Shown here: positions 36,471-44,881 of the stretch, one piece after another
How positions within the stretch are numbered: the first letter of the stretch is position 1
How the letters are laid out: every line of letters starts with the position of its first letter
Assembly (NCBI GenBank): GCA_024236175.1
Contig: JACKKY010000001.1
Location: forward strand, 496,001-560,000
Length of the DNA: 64,000 nucleotides
Direction of reading: 5' to 3'
From: Novosphingobium sp.
Lineage (GTDB): Bacteria > Pseudomonadota > Alphaproteobacteria > Sphingomonadales > Sphingomonadaceae
Notes under the pieces: model-generated
Database searches by the model: none
What the model was told of the DNA's origin: nothing
What the model saw: the letters and a program-made list of their open reading frames with translations, nothing else
Position numbers and translations under genes: made by a program

Positions 36471-37808
36471 TCAGCGCCGCGCCATCATCGGGCCGGCGCT
36501 GCCTTTCGCAGGCAAGGTGCCCGGCAGCTGCCGGTCGGCCGAGTAGGCGAAGCAGCCGCCACCGCGGCTCTTGACGCTGGAGCACAGGCCGATAGCCGCC
36601 CGCTTGTCGAAGCCGGCCGCGGCAACCCGCCAGTAATTCTTGCCACGCACCACGGCAGGCGTGATCTGCAGCTCGTAGTTCCTGAGCTCGGGATTGCGGG
36701 CCTGGAAGATCTTCCACGCGCGCTTGGCGTTGCTCTCGCTGGAGAAGGACCCGAGCTGCACGAGATGCGTGCAGTCCTTGGGCGACTTGTCCGCTGCAAA
36801 ATGCGCTTTCGGCCGGTCTGCCGGTTGATCGCCAGCAACCCGGCGGGCCGGAGCCGGCTGGACCACCGGCCTGGAGACGAATTCCGATTCGTCGGCGGCG
36901 GGCTCGGAGAACGCATCGGCGAAATTCACCGAGGAAACCCGGGCGGTCTCGACCGGCGCCTGTGCGACGGGAGGGCTTTCGACCGGCGAGCTGTAGGAAT
37001 AGCTGGCCGGGGCCGGCTGTTCGAGCGGCGGCAATTCGCCGACGGGCTCGGCCGCCGCGGAATTGGACCAGGCCGGAGCCGGGGCGCCGTTCAGCGCGAT
37101 GGAAGCCGGCTGGCCGGAATCCGAACGCACCGGCGCGCCGAGCAGGCCGGCGACGCGCTTCTGGTAATCCTCGGGCTTGCCCTGCACCGCCCAGCTGCTG
37201 ATGCGGGCATCGAGCTGGTCGGCCGGTACGTCCTGCGCGGCCATGACCCGCGCTTCGCGCCAGCGTCCGTCCAGAGCATAGGCATAAGCCAGGTTCTGGC
37301 GAAGTTTGGGCGTATCCTCGCCGTTGCGGAGCGCATCGGAAAGGATGGCGACGCCGCGGCTCGTTTCGCCGGCAAGCGCCAGCGCCAGACCGAGGTCGCC
37401 CGCCGGAAGCGAGTCGCCCGCATCATCGAGAATCGCGACGGCCTCGCGGTCGTGACCCGAGCCGATATTGGCAAGCGCCAGGCTCAGCGACGTGCGCGGG
37501 CTGCTGTCGCCCAGAGCAATGGCATCGTTGTAGGTGGCGGCCGCGGAATCGAAGCGGCCGGCCTGGAGATAGGCATCGGCCAGCGAAATACGCGAGCCGG
37601 CGTCGTTGGGATTGCGCTCCACGGCGCGCTCCGCCTTCTCGACCACGCGGTCGAGCTTCTTCTGCGAAGCCGAGACATTGGCCTGGGAAGAGTATTTTCC
37701 GGCCTTGGCCATGTGGTTCGAACCGGCACAACCGGTGACGAGAACAGCGGCGAGGGCGCTGCAGACAGCGAAGCGAACCGCTCTGTGGTTCTGGCGCTTG
37801 CGAGTCAT
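36471..37808 (-). CDS. TPR- and SPOR-domain lipoprotein
   Basis: About 445-residue exported lipoprotein. A type II signal with lipobox LVTGC ends near residue 27. TPR-like repeats fill about residues 45-200 (AERAVERNPNDAGSRISLAD, YLQAGRFDSAAATYNDAI), then a Pro/Ser-rich linker, and a C-terminal SPOR domain (about 355-430, THLVQLGSFSSESNAKRAW) that binds denuded septal glycan. ATG 37808 (AGGGG upstream) is preferred; an in-frame ATG at 37832 overlaps the upstream stop. It is third in an operon with an orphan ParA and an RHH protein, hinting at a role in division or polar placement. Confidence 0.88.
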   Translation of the reverse strand: MTRKRQNHRAVRFAVCSALAAVLVTGCAGSNHMAKAGKYSSQANVSASQKKLDRVVEKAERAVERNPNDAGSRISLADAYLQAGRFDSAAATYNDAIALGDSSPRTSLSLALANIGSGHDREAVAILDDAGDSLPAGDLGLALALAGETSRGVAILSDALRNGEDTPKLRQNLAYAYALDGRWREARVMAAQDVPADQLDARISSWAVQGKPEDYQKRVAGLLGAPVRSDSGQPASIALNGAPAPAWSNSAAAEPVGELPPLEQPAPASYSYSSPVESPPVAQAPVETARVSSVNFADAFSEPAADESEFVSRPVVQPAPARRVAGDQPADRPKAHFAADKSPKDCTHLVQLGSFSSESNAKRAWKIFQARNPELRNYELQITPAVVRGKNYWRVAAAGFDKRAAIGLCSSVKSRGGGCFAYSADRQLPGTLPAKGSAGPMMARR

Positions 37809-37828
37809 GAACTTTTCCCCTTTTTCGT

Positions 37829-38380
37829 TCATCGGCTGCGATCTTCGATCCTGGAAGCGAGTTCTTCGATCTCGGGCATTTCGTCGAGCAGCCTGTCGAG
37901 CGCTTCCGTGACGATCTGCTGTGCGCTGCGGTTGCCGAGCGTGGCCGCAAGCTTGAGCTTGAGGTGCCGCTCCGGATCGAGGCGCAGCGTGAAAGCGGCG
38001 CGGCGACCCTGGGACAGCGCGGAACGACGCTCGGGCGCGCTCGTCTCATCTGTAGTGTGAGCGATGGCCTCGACGCTGTGCGCGACGGCTTCCTGCTGGC
38101 GCACCACTGCGGGCACTTCCATTCCGGTCAGGTCGACGCCCGGCAGCGATACCACCTGGCCGGTGAATTCTTCCGGCGGGACCGGATCGGATGCCTGTTC
38201 GGCCGGATATTCGATGTCCTCGCCATGATCGTTCCAGCCCAGGTCCTCGTCGAGCTGACGCGCGGTCGCTTCCGAAAACTGATGGATCGGGTGGAGCTGC
38301 GGGCGCATTGCGGGCTTGGCCGCCCCTTTGCGGGCAAGCAGGCTCGGCGAGAGTGATGCGAAGGCTTTGGGATCGTTCAT
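37829..38380 (-). CDS. ribbon-helix-helix-like protein partnered with ParA
   Basis: 183-residue protein. The first about 120 residues are low-complexity and acidic or Pro-rich; residues about 125-175 look like a ribbon-helix-helix DNA-binding fold (RRAAFTLRLDPERHLKLKLA then NRSAQQIVTEALDRLLDE, a beta strand followed by two helices). It is encoded just downstream of the ParA-like ATPase, the position occupied by RHH-type ParB (centromere-binding) proteins in plasmid partition cassettes. GAGGAG lies 11 bases before ATG 38380. The stop overlaps an alternative start of the SPOR lipoprotein. Confidence 0.72.
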   Translation of the reverse strand: MNDPKAFASLSPSLLARKGAAKPAMRPQLHPIHQFSEATARQLDEDLGWNDHGEDIEYPAEQASDPVPPEEFTGQVVSLPGVDLTGMEVPAVVRQQEAVAHSVEAIAHTTDETSAPERRSALSQGRRAAFTLRLDPERHLKLKLAATLGNRSAQQIVTEALDRLLDEMPEIEELASRIEDRSR

Positions 38381-38394
38381 GCCGCCAAAGCTCC

Positions 38395-39120
38395 TCAGGA
38401 ACCAGCGACGCGGCGACCGAAGCCACCGACCGGACGCTGGACACCGGGCAGCGCGGCAGACGGACCGGCGCTGGGCGCCGCGAAGACGGTGCGGCGGAAG
38501 TTCTTCTCGAGCCGGTCGGAAATGTAGTTCCACAGGGCCGAGATCTCCTGCGAGGAGCGTCCGTTGGGATCCACTTCCATCACGGTCCGGCCATCGATCA
38601 TCGAAGCGGCGAAATCGGTGCGGTGATGAAGGGTGATCGGCGCGACGGTGCCGTGCTGCGACAGCGCGACGGCGGCCTCGGCGGTGATCTTGGCCTTGGG
38701 CGTCGCGGCGTTGACCACGAAGATCAGCGGCTTGCCGGCGCGATCGCACATGTCGACCGTGGCGCCGACCGCGCGCAGATCGTGCGGGCTCGGGCGGGTC
38801 GGCACGACGATCAGCTCTGCCACCGAGATGACGCTCTGGATCGCCATCGTGATCGCCGGGGGCGTATCGATGACCGCCAGGCGGAAACCCTGCTGGCGCA
38901 GGACCTGAAGGTCGCTCGCCAACCTGGCAACCGTCGTCTGGGCGAAAGCCGGGAGATCGTCCTGACGTTCATTCCACCAGTCGGCCAGCGATCCCTGGGG
39001 ATCGATATCGATAAGGACAACCGGCCCTGCGCCAGCACGCTGGGCCTGAACAGCGAGATGTCCGGACAACGTCGTCTTGCCGGATCCGCCCTTCTGCGAT
39101 GCCAATGCCAATACGCGCAA
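38395..39120 (-). CDS. ParA/MinD-family partition ATPase (orphan, chromosomal)
   Basis: 241-residue deviant Walker ATPase. KGGSGKTT (residues 10-17) is the deviant Walker A motif with the signature first Lys, IDIDPQGSLADWW is Walker A', and AVIDTPP is the Walker B-like block. No N-terminal HTH domain. It starts at TTG 39120 (GGGG eight bases upstream). The C-terminal about 35 residues are Gly/Pro/Ala-rich. It is followed by the RHH protein and the SPOR lipoprotein, not by a classical parB with HTH, so it is not the main chromosome segregation parAB. It may position a protein or envelope cargo. Confidence 0.88.
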   Translation of the reverse strand: MRVLALASQKGGSGKTTLSGHLAVQAQRAGAGPVVLIDIDPQGSLADWWNERQDDLPAFAQTTVARLASDLQVLRQQGFRLAVIDTPPAITMAIQSVISVAELIVVPTRPSPHDLRAVGATVDMCDRAGKPLIFVVNAATPKAKITAEAAVALSQHGTVAPITLHHRTDFAASMIDGRTVMEVDPNGRSSQEISALWNYISDRLEKNFRRTVFAAPSAGPSAALPGVQRPVGGFGRRVAGS

Positions 39121-39276
39121 TTCGAGACCCCCAATACAAAAGTAAGAAAACCCACTGGTCTCGGGGATCGCAGATCGTTCCTAATTTTGGGTTAACGGGC
39201 CGCGCCGCAGCCGCGGAAAACGCTAGGGGAAAGGGGCATAAAGGTTTTGCTAATGGGTCATTCACTATGCCAGTTA

Positions 39277-39373
39277 GGCACGACCCGAGGCCGGTCGTGC
39301 CGGACGCTGCGCCGCAGAGGGCGCGCGGTGACGCGCCGGCATAAACCAGGCCGACCGGGAAAATTTTTTATTG
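39277..39373 (+). promoter_or_regulatory. structured leader upstream of the SEL1/SPOR gene
   Basis: Hairpin 1 is GGCACGACC / GGTCGTGCC (39277-39285, 39293-39301, perfect 9 bp). Hairpin 2 is GGCGCG / CGCGCC (39320-39325, 39332-39337). A later segment GCCGACCGGG (about 39350) could pair with GGCCGGTCG of hairpin 1 and is followed by AAAATTTTTTATT. Mutually exclusive folds with a U-run just before the start codon resemble an attenuator, but this is hand-folded only. Confidence 0.35.
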
Positions 39374-39383
39374 GGTGGGCGCG

Positions 39384-40550
39384 ATGATGGTCAGAAGCTT
39401 GTTTCCAATAGCCATTTTTGCCGGGGTTTCGCTCGTGGCGGCCGCTCCTGCGCTTGCCGATGTCAAGGCGGGCGTCGATGCTTGGTCGCGCGGCGACTAC
39501 ACCACGGCTGTCGGCGAATGGCGCGAACCGGCCGAAAAGGGTGACGCCGACGCGCAGTTCAACCTCGGACAGGCCTACAAGCTCGGCCGCGGCGTGAAGC
39601 AAGACCTTGCCAGGGCGGAAGAGCTGTTCGGCAAGGCCGCGGCGCACGGGCATCTCCAGGCTTCCGACAATTACGGGCTGCTGCTGTTCCAGCGCGGCGA
39701 CCATGCCCGGGCCATGCCCTTCATCAACGCCGCAGCCGGACGCGGCGATCCCCGCGCGCAATATCTCCTCGGCCTCGCCCACTTCAACGGCGACAATGTG
39801 ACGAAGGACTGGGTCCGCGCCTACGCGCTCGTCAGCCTTGCGCAACAGGCCGGGCTGCCGCAGGCCGCATCGGCGCTGGCGCAAATGGACCAGCACATTC
39901 CCATCGAACAGCGCCAGCAGAGCGTGATTCTCGCTTCGCACCTCGCAGGCGAGGCGGAAGCGACCCGCGCCCGGCAAGTGACGGCGGCGGATCTCGCTTC
40001 GGGAACGCCGCGGGCCGTTCCGGGACCGGCGGCTTCGATGAGTGCATCCGAAGGCGCATCGCCCACCGCCATCCCCCGCATGCCGAGCATTGCTTCGGCT
40101 GAGCAGGCCCTGGCCGAGGCATCCCGAGTGGCCGGCACGGACAGCCCCGGCGGCGCCGGAGCGGACTTCACACGGCCCAGGGTGCCGGTCGTCACATCCG
40201 TGCCGCGCACCGCTACCCCGATGCCTGACCCCACACCCGTACCGGCCCCTGCGACAGCGCGACCGGCGCCGAAGCCCGCCCCGGCACCGGCACCGGCACC
40301 GGCACCGCCTGCTGCGAAATCCGGCAACTGGCGCGTCCAGCTCGGCGCGTTCGGTGTCCCCGGCAATGCGGATGCCCTCTGGAACAGGGTGAAGGGCCGG
40401 CCCGAACTGTCCGGACACGGCAAGATGCTGGAACCCGCCGGCAGGCTCACCAAGCTCCAGGCCGGCGGCTTCGCCAGCCGCGCCGACGCGCAGGCTGCCT
40501 GCTCCAGGCTTGCAGCCGGCGGTTTCGACTGCCTCGCCGTCAGGAAGTGA
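39384..40550 (+). CDS. SEL1-repeat, SPOR-domain periplasmic protein
   Basis: 388-residue exported protein. Signal peptide about residues 1-25 (ends AAAPALAD). SEL1/TPR-like repeats fill about 30-150 (AEKGDADAQFNLGQAYKLGRG, AGRGDPRAQYLLGLAHFNG), a Pro/Ala-rich linker with PAPAPAPAP follows, and a C-terminal SPOR domain (about 312-385, NWRVQLGAFGVPGNADALW). SPOR domains target septal peptidoglycan. Divergent from the ParA operon, which also ends in a SPOR protein. GTG 39375 is an alternative start; ATG 39384 has a GGTGGG upstream. Confidence 0.85.
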   Translation: MMVRSLFPIAIFAGVSLVAAAPALADVKAGVDAWSRGDYTTAVGEWREPAEKGDADAQFNLGQAYKLGRGVKQDLARAEELFGKAAAHGHLQASDNYGLLLFQRGDHARAMPFINAAAGRGDPRAQYLLGLAHFNGDNVTKDWVRAYALVSLAQQAGLPQAASALAQMDQHIPIEQRQQSVILASHLAGEAEATRARQVTAADLASGTPRAVPGPAASMSASEGASPTAIPRMPSIASAEQALAEASRVAGTDSPGGAGADFTRPRVPVVTSVPRTATPMPDPTPVPAPATARPAPKPAPAPAPAPAPPAAKSGNWRVQLGAFGVPGNADALWNRVKGRPELSGHGKMLEPAGRLTKLQAGGFASRADAQAACSRLAAGGFDCLAVRK

Positions 40551-40554
40551 CCGC

Positions 40555-41784
40555 TTGTTGCCGGACGCACCGGCCCGGGTCGCCTCGCTCGACCTGATCC
40601 GGGGCGTCGCCGTCCTCGGCATCCTGGCGATCAATCTGGCCGGCTTTGCCGGGCCTTCGGCCGCCACCCTCTCCCCCAACCTGCCCACGCCCGGCAGCCT
40701 TGCCGACGAAGCGGCGTTCGCGCTCAACTTCGTCCTGTTCGAAGGCAAGATGCGCGCCCTGTTCAGCCTGCTGTTCGGTGCGAGCATGATGCTGTTCCTG
40801 GAACGCACCGAAGCGGCGGGAAAGAACGGCGAACTGCTGCAACTGCGGCGGCTCGCCTGGCTGGTGCTGTTCGGTGCGCTGCATTTCTTCCTGTTCTGGT
40901 GGGGTGACATCCTGTTCATCTACGCGGTCGCGGGGGTCATCGCCCTGATGATGCGCGAACTGGCGCCGAAGACCCTGCTGACGGTCGCGCTCGTGATCTT
41001 CGCCGGCTGGCACCTGTCGGGCGCGGCGCTGAGCTATCCAGATGTCGCCGCCGAGGAACACGTCCGGCTCGGCATCGCCACCCCGAGCCAGCTTGAGGAA
41101 CAGGCGGAGTTCTCACGCCAGCTGGCGGACCACGCGGCGCACGAGCTGGCCGAATACCGGTCCGGATTCGCCGCGCAGATCGTGGCCAAGCTTTCCGAAC
41201 GTCCATTCCAGCTGCTGCAGTCGACCTATCTGTCGATCGGCGAGACGCTTCCGCTGATGCTGCTCGGCATGGTGCTCTACGCTAGCGGGTTCTTCACCGG
41301 CCGCTGGCAGGGGTGGCATCTGAAGATAGCGGCGGCCGTCGGCACGGCGGCAGGCCTTGCCGCAACCTTGACGGCGCTTGCCTGGCTCTGGCCCCGTCAT
41401 TTCCCGCCGCAGGCGATGACCGCCGCCCTGCTTTACTGGATGGCCGTTCCGCATTTGCTGATGGCGACAGGCTATGCCGCGCTGCTCGTTCTGGCTGCGC
41501 CGCGCCTCGCCCGTACGCGTCTTGGCGGCCGGCTGATCGCCGCCGGGCGCATGGCTTTCAGCAATTACCTCGGCACGAGCGTCGTGATGACGGCGATTTT
41601 CTACGGCTGGGGGCTGGGCCTCGTCGGCACGATGGGCCACGCGGCCCAGCTGCCGTTCCTGCTGCTGGGCTGGGCGCTGATGCTGGCGTGGAGCAAGCCG
41701 TGGCTGGCGCATTTCCGCCAGGGCCCGCTCGAATGGCTCTGGCGATCCCTCACGGAAGGAAGAAAGCTTCCGATCAGGCGTTAA
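40555..41784 (+). CDS. DUF418 multi-pass membrane protein
   Basis: About 409-residue inner-membrane protein with roughly ten hydrophobic segments. It begins with the DUF418/YeiB-type hallmark SLDLIRGVAVLGILAINL, and LFSLLFGASMMLFLER follows in the next segment. The C-terminal DUF418 block is in RMAFSNYLGTSVVMTAIFYG. The family has acyltransferase-3-like topology but no known reaction. The frame opens at 40510 within the previous gene; TTG 40555, with AGGAAG 7 bases upstream, is the preferred start. Probably co-transcribed with the SEL1/SPOR gene. Confidence 0.82.
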   Translation: MLPDAPARVASLDLIRGVAVLGILAINLAGFAGPSAATLSPNLPTPGSLADEAAFALNFVLFEGKMRALFSLLFGASMMLFLERTEAAGKNGELLQLRRLAWLVLFGALHFFLFWWGDILFIYAVAGVIALMMRELAPKTLLTVALVIFAGWHLSGAALSYPDVAAEEHVRLGIATPSQLEEQAEFSRQLADHAAHELAEYRSGFAAQIVAKLSERPFQLLQSTYLSIGETLPLMLLGMVLYASGFFTGRWQGWHLKIAAAVGTAAGLAATLTALAWLWPRHFPPQAMTAALLYWMAVPHLLMATGYAALLVLAAPRLARTRLGGRLIAAGRMAFSNYLGTSVVMTAIFYGWGLGLVGTMGHAAQLPFLLLGWALMLAWSKPWLAHFRQGPLEWLWRSLTEGRKLPIRR

Positions 41785-41790
41785 ATGCTA

Positions 41791-41820
41791 TTGCGATCCA
41801 TTCGCACATCGATATATAAG
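41791..41820 (+). promoter_or_regulatory. bfd promoter with Fur-box-like palindrome
   Basis: TTGCGA (41791-41796) and TATATA (41813-41818) are spaced 16 bases apart, a good -35/-10 pair, about 23 bases before bfd. Overlapping the -35 is TGCGATCCATTCGCA (41792-41806), an inverted repeat with TGCGA/TCGCA arms that resembles alphaproteobacterial Fur boxes as I remember them. Iron control of bfd would be expected. Confidence 0.6.
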
Positions 41821-41840
41821 AAGGGTCAAAGGGAGATTCG

Positions 41841-42035
41841 ATGTACGTCTGCATCTGCAATGCGATACGCGAGACCGAGCTGCGCGCCGAAGCGCGCCGC
41901 TGCGACGCAGATGCTGAATCGATCTACATTTCGCTCGGCAGGCCGCCACAGTGCCGGCAGTGCCTGGATGATGCCACCGAGATTCTGCGAGAGGAGAGAA
42001 CGGCAAGGAAATTGCCCGTCTGCGCCCTGAACTGA
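41841..42035 (+). CDS. bfd: bacterioferritin-associated ferredoxin
   Basis: 64-residue [2Fe-2S] protein. The four cluster ligands are Cys4 and Cys6 (MYVCIC) and Cys38 and Cys41 (QCRQC), the Bfd pattern. In the known system it reduces the mineral core of bacterioferritin to release iron, and is expressed on iron limitation. GGGAG lies 7 bases upstream. It is followed by bfr with a gap of 91 bases, and preceded by the Fur-box-like promoter. Confidence 0.93.
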   Translation: MYVCICNAIRETELRAEARRCDADAESIYISLGRPPQCRQCLDDATEILREERTARKLPVCALN

Positions 42036-42126
42036 CTTGCCCCCTGCCCTCCGTTGCCGCATAATCAATGCGTTGCAGCGCAGAGGGCGTTTTGCGTTTG
42101 TCCTCTGAGATTATTGGAGATTACTC

Positions 42127-42609
42127 ATGCAGGGCGACAAGCAAGTCATCGATTTCCTGAACAAGGCTCTGCTGAACGAACTGACCGCGATCAACCAGTA
42201 CTGGTTGCATTACCGCATGCTCGACAACTGGGGCGTGCATAAACTCGCGGAATACGAAAAGCACGAATCCCTCGACGAGATGCGCCATGCCGACACGCTG
42301 GCCGAGCGTATCCTGTTCCTTGACGGCCTTCCCAACTTCCAGGCGCTCGGCAAGCTCAGGATCGGCGAATCCATCGAGGAAGTGCTGAAATGCGACCTCG
42401 ATCTCGAGCATGAGGCGATTCCGCTGCTCAAGGAAGCGATCGCCCATTGCGAGCATGTGCGCGACTACGTTAGCCGCGAGATTTTCGAGCGCATCCTCGA
42501 AAGCGAGGAAGAGCACGTCGATTTCCTGGAAACCCAGTTCGACATGATCGAACGCATGGGCCTGCAGAACTACATCCAGCTCAACAGCAAGGCGGCCGAA
42601 GCGGAATAG
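42127..42609 (+). CDS. bfr: bacterioferritin
   Basis: 160-residue four-helix ferritin that stores iron as a ferric mineral in a 24-mer shell. The diiron ligands lie in ELTAINQYWLHYRM, EHESLDEMRHAD and ESEEEHVDFLETQ. The Met in DEMRHAD corresponds to the heme-ligating Met52 of classical Bfr. Length equals the E. coli type. GGAG lies 8 bases before ATG 42127. bfd immediately upstream encodes its electron donor. Confidence 0.95.
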   Translation: MQGDKQVIDFLNKALLNELTAINQYWLHYRMLDNWGVHKLAEYEKHESLDEMRHADTLAERILFLDGLPNFQALGKLRIGESIEEVLKCDLDLEHEAIPLLKEAIAHCEHVRDYVSREIFERILESEEEHVDFLETQFDMIERMGLQNYIQLNSKAAEAE

Positions 42610-42622
42610 GCCTTCCGGGCGT

Positions 42623-43990
42623 TCAGTCCCGCTTGAAGGGGTTTTTCGGGCTTCTCAGCGTCAGCCGGATCGGCACGGCGTCAAAGCCCAGCTCGCGGCG
42701 GATGCCGTTGACCAGATAGCGCCGATAGCTTTCCGGCAACATGTCCAGCCTCGTGCCGAACAGCACGAAGCCGGGCGGACGCGTCTTGGCCTGCGTGATG
42801 TAACGCAGCTTGATCCGCTTGCCGCCGGGCGCAGGCGGCGGATTGGCGGCAAGCGCATCGTCGAACCAGCGGTTCAGCGCGGCGGTCGGCACCCGGCGGC
42901 TCCACGCCTCGCGGATGTCGAACGCGGCCCGGATCATGTCGTCCAGCCCTTTCCCGGTGCGGGCGGAGACGGCGAGCAGCGGCACGCCCCTCACCTGCGC
43001 CAAGCCGTCGTCGAGCGCGGCGCGTATGCCATTGAACAGCGAAGAGGGATTCTCCGCCACGTCCCACTTGTTGATCGCAATGATCAGCGCCCGGCCCTCT
43101 TCCAGCGCCATCGCGGCGATCTTGAGGTCCTGGTGCTCCAGCCCCTGCGTCGCATCCAGCAGCAGGACGACCACCTCGGCGAAATCGACGGCATGGCGCG
43201 CATCTGCGACGGCGAGCTTTTCCAGCTTTTCGGTGACGCGCGCCTTCTTGCGCATGCCCGCCGTGTCGATCAGCCGCACCGGCCGCGCCTCGCCGCTCGC
43301 CGGGTCGGTCCAGGTCCAGTCGACGGCAATCGAATCGCGCGTGATGCCGGCTTCCGGCCCGGTGAGCAGCCGGTCCTCACCGAGCAGCCGGTTGATCAGC
43401 GTGGACTTGCCGGCATTAGGCCGGCCGACGATCGCAAGCTTGAGCGGGCCGGACAGGTCGTCCTCGCCGTCCTCTTCGCCGTCGAAGGGCTGCTTGTCCT
43501 CCAGATGCGGCAGCAGCGCCCCGAACAGGTCGGCGATGCCTTCGCCATGCTCGGCCGACAGGGCCACCGGCTCACCCAGGCCCAGCGAGAAGGCCTCCAG
43601 CAGCCCGGCTTCCCCGGCCCTGCCCTCGGCCTTGTTGGCGACCAGCACCACCGGCACTGCGCTGCCGCGCAGCCAGCGGGCGATCTCTTCGTCGAGCGGC
43701 GTGATCCCCGCGCGCGCATCGACCATGAACAGGGCGACATCGGCGCCGACCAGCGAAGCCTCGGTCTGGACGCGCATCCGGCCCGGCAGGCTGGCGGGAT
43801 CCTCGTCTTCCCAGCCGGCGGTATCGACCACGGTGAAATCCAGGCCCAGCAGGTGCGCATCGCCGAAGCGGCGGTCGCGCGTCACCCCCGGCTGGTCATC
43901 GACCAGCGCCAGTTTCTTGCCCACCAGCCGGTTGAACAGCGTGGACTTGCCGACGTTCGGCCGGCCGATGATGATGACCTGGGGCAGCAT
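42623..43990 (-). CDS. der: ribosome biogenesis GTPase Der (EngA)
   Basis: 455-residue protein with two consecutive GTPase domains: the first with GRPNVGKST and the second with GRPNAGKST, followed by DTAGMRKK (switch II) and NKWD. A C-terminal KH-like domain begins near residue 370 (RYITQAKTRPPGFVLFGTR). Der assists 50S subunit maturation and is essential in most bacteria. ATG 43990 gives a product beginning MLPQVIIIGRPNVGKSTLF. Convergent with bfr, only 13 bases apart. Confidence 0.96.
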   Translation of the reverse strand: MLPQVIIIGRPNVGKSTLFNRLVGKKLALVDDQPGVTRDRRFGDAHLLGLDFTVVDTAGWEDEDPASLPGRMRVQTEASLVGADVALFMVDARAGITPLDEEIARWLRGSAVPVVLVANKAEGRAGEAGLLEAFSLGLGEPVALSAEHGEGIADLFGALLPHLEDKQPFDGEEDGEDDLSGPLKLAIVGRPNAGKSTLINRLLGEDRLLTGPEAGITRDSIAVDWTWTDPASGEARPVRLIDTAGMRKKARVTEKLEKLAVADARHAVDFAEVVVLLLDATQGLEHQDLKIAAMALEEGRALIIAINKWDVAENPSSLFNGIRAALDDGLAQVRGVPLLAVSARTGKGLDDMIRAAFDIREAWSRRVPTAALNRWFDDALAANPPPAPGGKRIKLRYITQAKTRPPGFVLFGTRLDMLPESYRRYLVNGIRRELGFDAVPIRLTLRSPKNPFKRD

Positions 43991-44107
43991 AATCCGCGCG
44001 AAGTGGCGCTTCCGGAGGGGCTTGGCAAGCGAAACGGCAAAATCTTGCCGGTTTGTTTACCAGACTTTGCAGGCCGGCTCTAACCAGCCTGCCCGAATAA
44101 GGGCGCC

Positions 44108-44707
44108 ATGACGAAACGCCCAATCGCCCTTGCAGCCCTTGCTTTCTCAGCTATCGCGGCACCGGCACAGTCGAGAACGACCATCGATATCGGCGACGCC
44201 GCCGGCGGCAGCGCCGAGCTGTCGCCCTATCTGCAATGCGTGCCCTATGCCCGCCAACTGACCGGAATCCAGATCTACGGCGATGCCCACACCTGGTGGG
44301 GGCAGGCCGAAGGCCGCTACGCCCGCGGGCGCACGCCGCGGGCCGGAGCCGTGATGGCGGTGCAACCCCACGGCAATTCGCGCCTCGGCCATGTCGCGGC
44401 GGTGCGCAGGGTGCTCGATAGCCGCACCCTGCTGATCAGCCACGCCAACTGGTCGGTGCCCGGGAAGATCGAGGAAAACGTCCGCGCGGTCGACGTGTCG
44501 CCGGCCAACGACTGGAGCGAGGTGCGCATCTGGTACGGCCCTTCGCAATCGCTGGGGACCAGCCACTGGCCGCTTTACGGTTTCATCTACAACGACAAGC
44601 CCGGCGGTCGCCGCAACACGGCCCCGGCCAGGCACCAGCGCACCCCGGATCGCATCGCACGCCGCAACGATCCCGTCGGCGACATCATCGCGGCGAGCCT
44701 GCGCTAG
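44108..44707 (+). CDS. exported CHAP-domain amidase-like protein
   Basis: 199-residue protein with a signal peptide at about residues 1-20 (LAALAFSAIAAPAQS). The CHAP (NlpC/P60-like cysteine peptidase) domain shows Cys in YLQCVPYARQLTG, His in NSRLGHVAAVRRV, and an Asn in LLISHANW. Such enzymes cleave peptidoglycan peptide bonds in the periplasm. The C-terminal 40 residues are basic (RRNTAPARHQRTPDRIARR). No partner gene is adjacent. Confidence 0.85.
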   Translation: MTKRPIALAALAFSAIAAPAQSRTTIDIGDAAGGSAELSPYLQCVPYARQLTGIQIYGDAHTWWGQAEGRYARGRTPRAGAVMAVQPHGNSRLGHVAAVRRVLDSRTLLISHANWSVPGKIEENVRAVDVSPANDWSEVRIWYGPSQSLGTSHWPLYGFIYNDKPGGRRNTAPARHQRTPDRIARRNDPVGDIIAASLR

Positions 44708-44746
44708 GGCAGCGGAGCCGCTTCCCCGTCACGGAACTGTCAGCGC

Positions 44747-44819
44747 TCGTCATTCCCGCGAAAGCGGGAACCCGGCTCCAACGTTGCAAACTGGGTCCCC
44801 GCTTTCGCGGGGATGACGA
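44747..44819. repeat. REP-like palindromic intergenic element
   Basis: An imperfect inverted repeat with about 29-bp arms (TCGTCATTCCCGCGAAAGCG... and its complement) around a 15-base centre. Each arm is itself palindromic (CCCGC-GAAA-GCGGG). GTCATTCCCGCGAAAGCGGGAA-type units are a widespread dispersed repeat of Proteobacteria. It may act as a bidirectional terminator between the convergent CHAP and DUF3297 genes. No second copy was noticed in this window. Confidence 0.8.
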
Positions 44820-44881
44820 ATGCCTGCCCGAAGGTCGAGACCTGCGCCGTAGCCGCCCTCAGGGCAATAACCTGACGGTTT

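Noticed and set aside
40261..40320. Repeat of PAPAPA codons as a microsatellite element
   Set aside because: It encodes the Pro/Ala linker of the SEL1/SPOR protein, a normal low-complexity linker, not a separate element.
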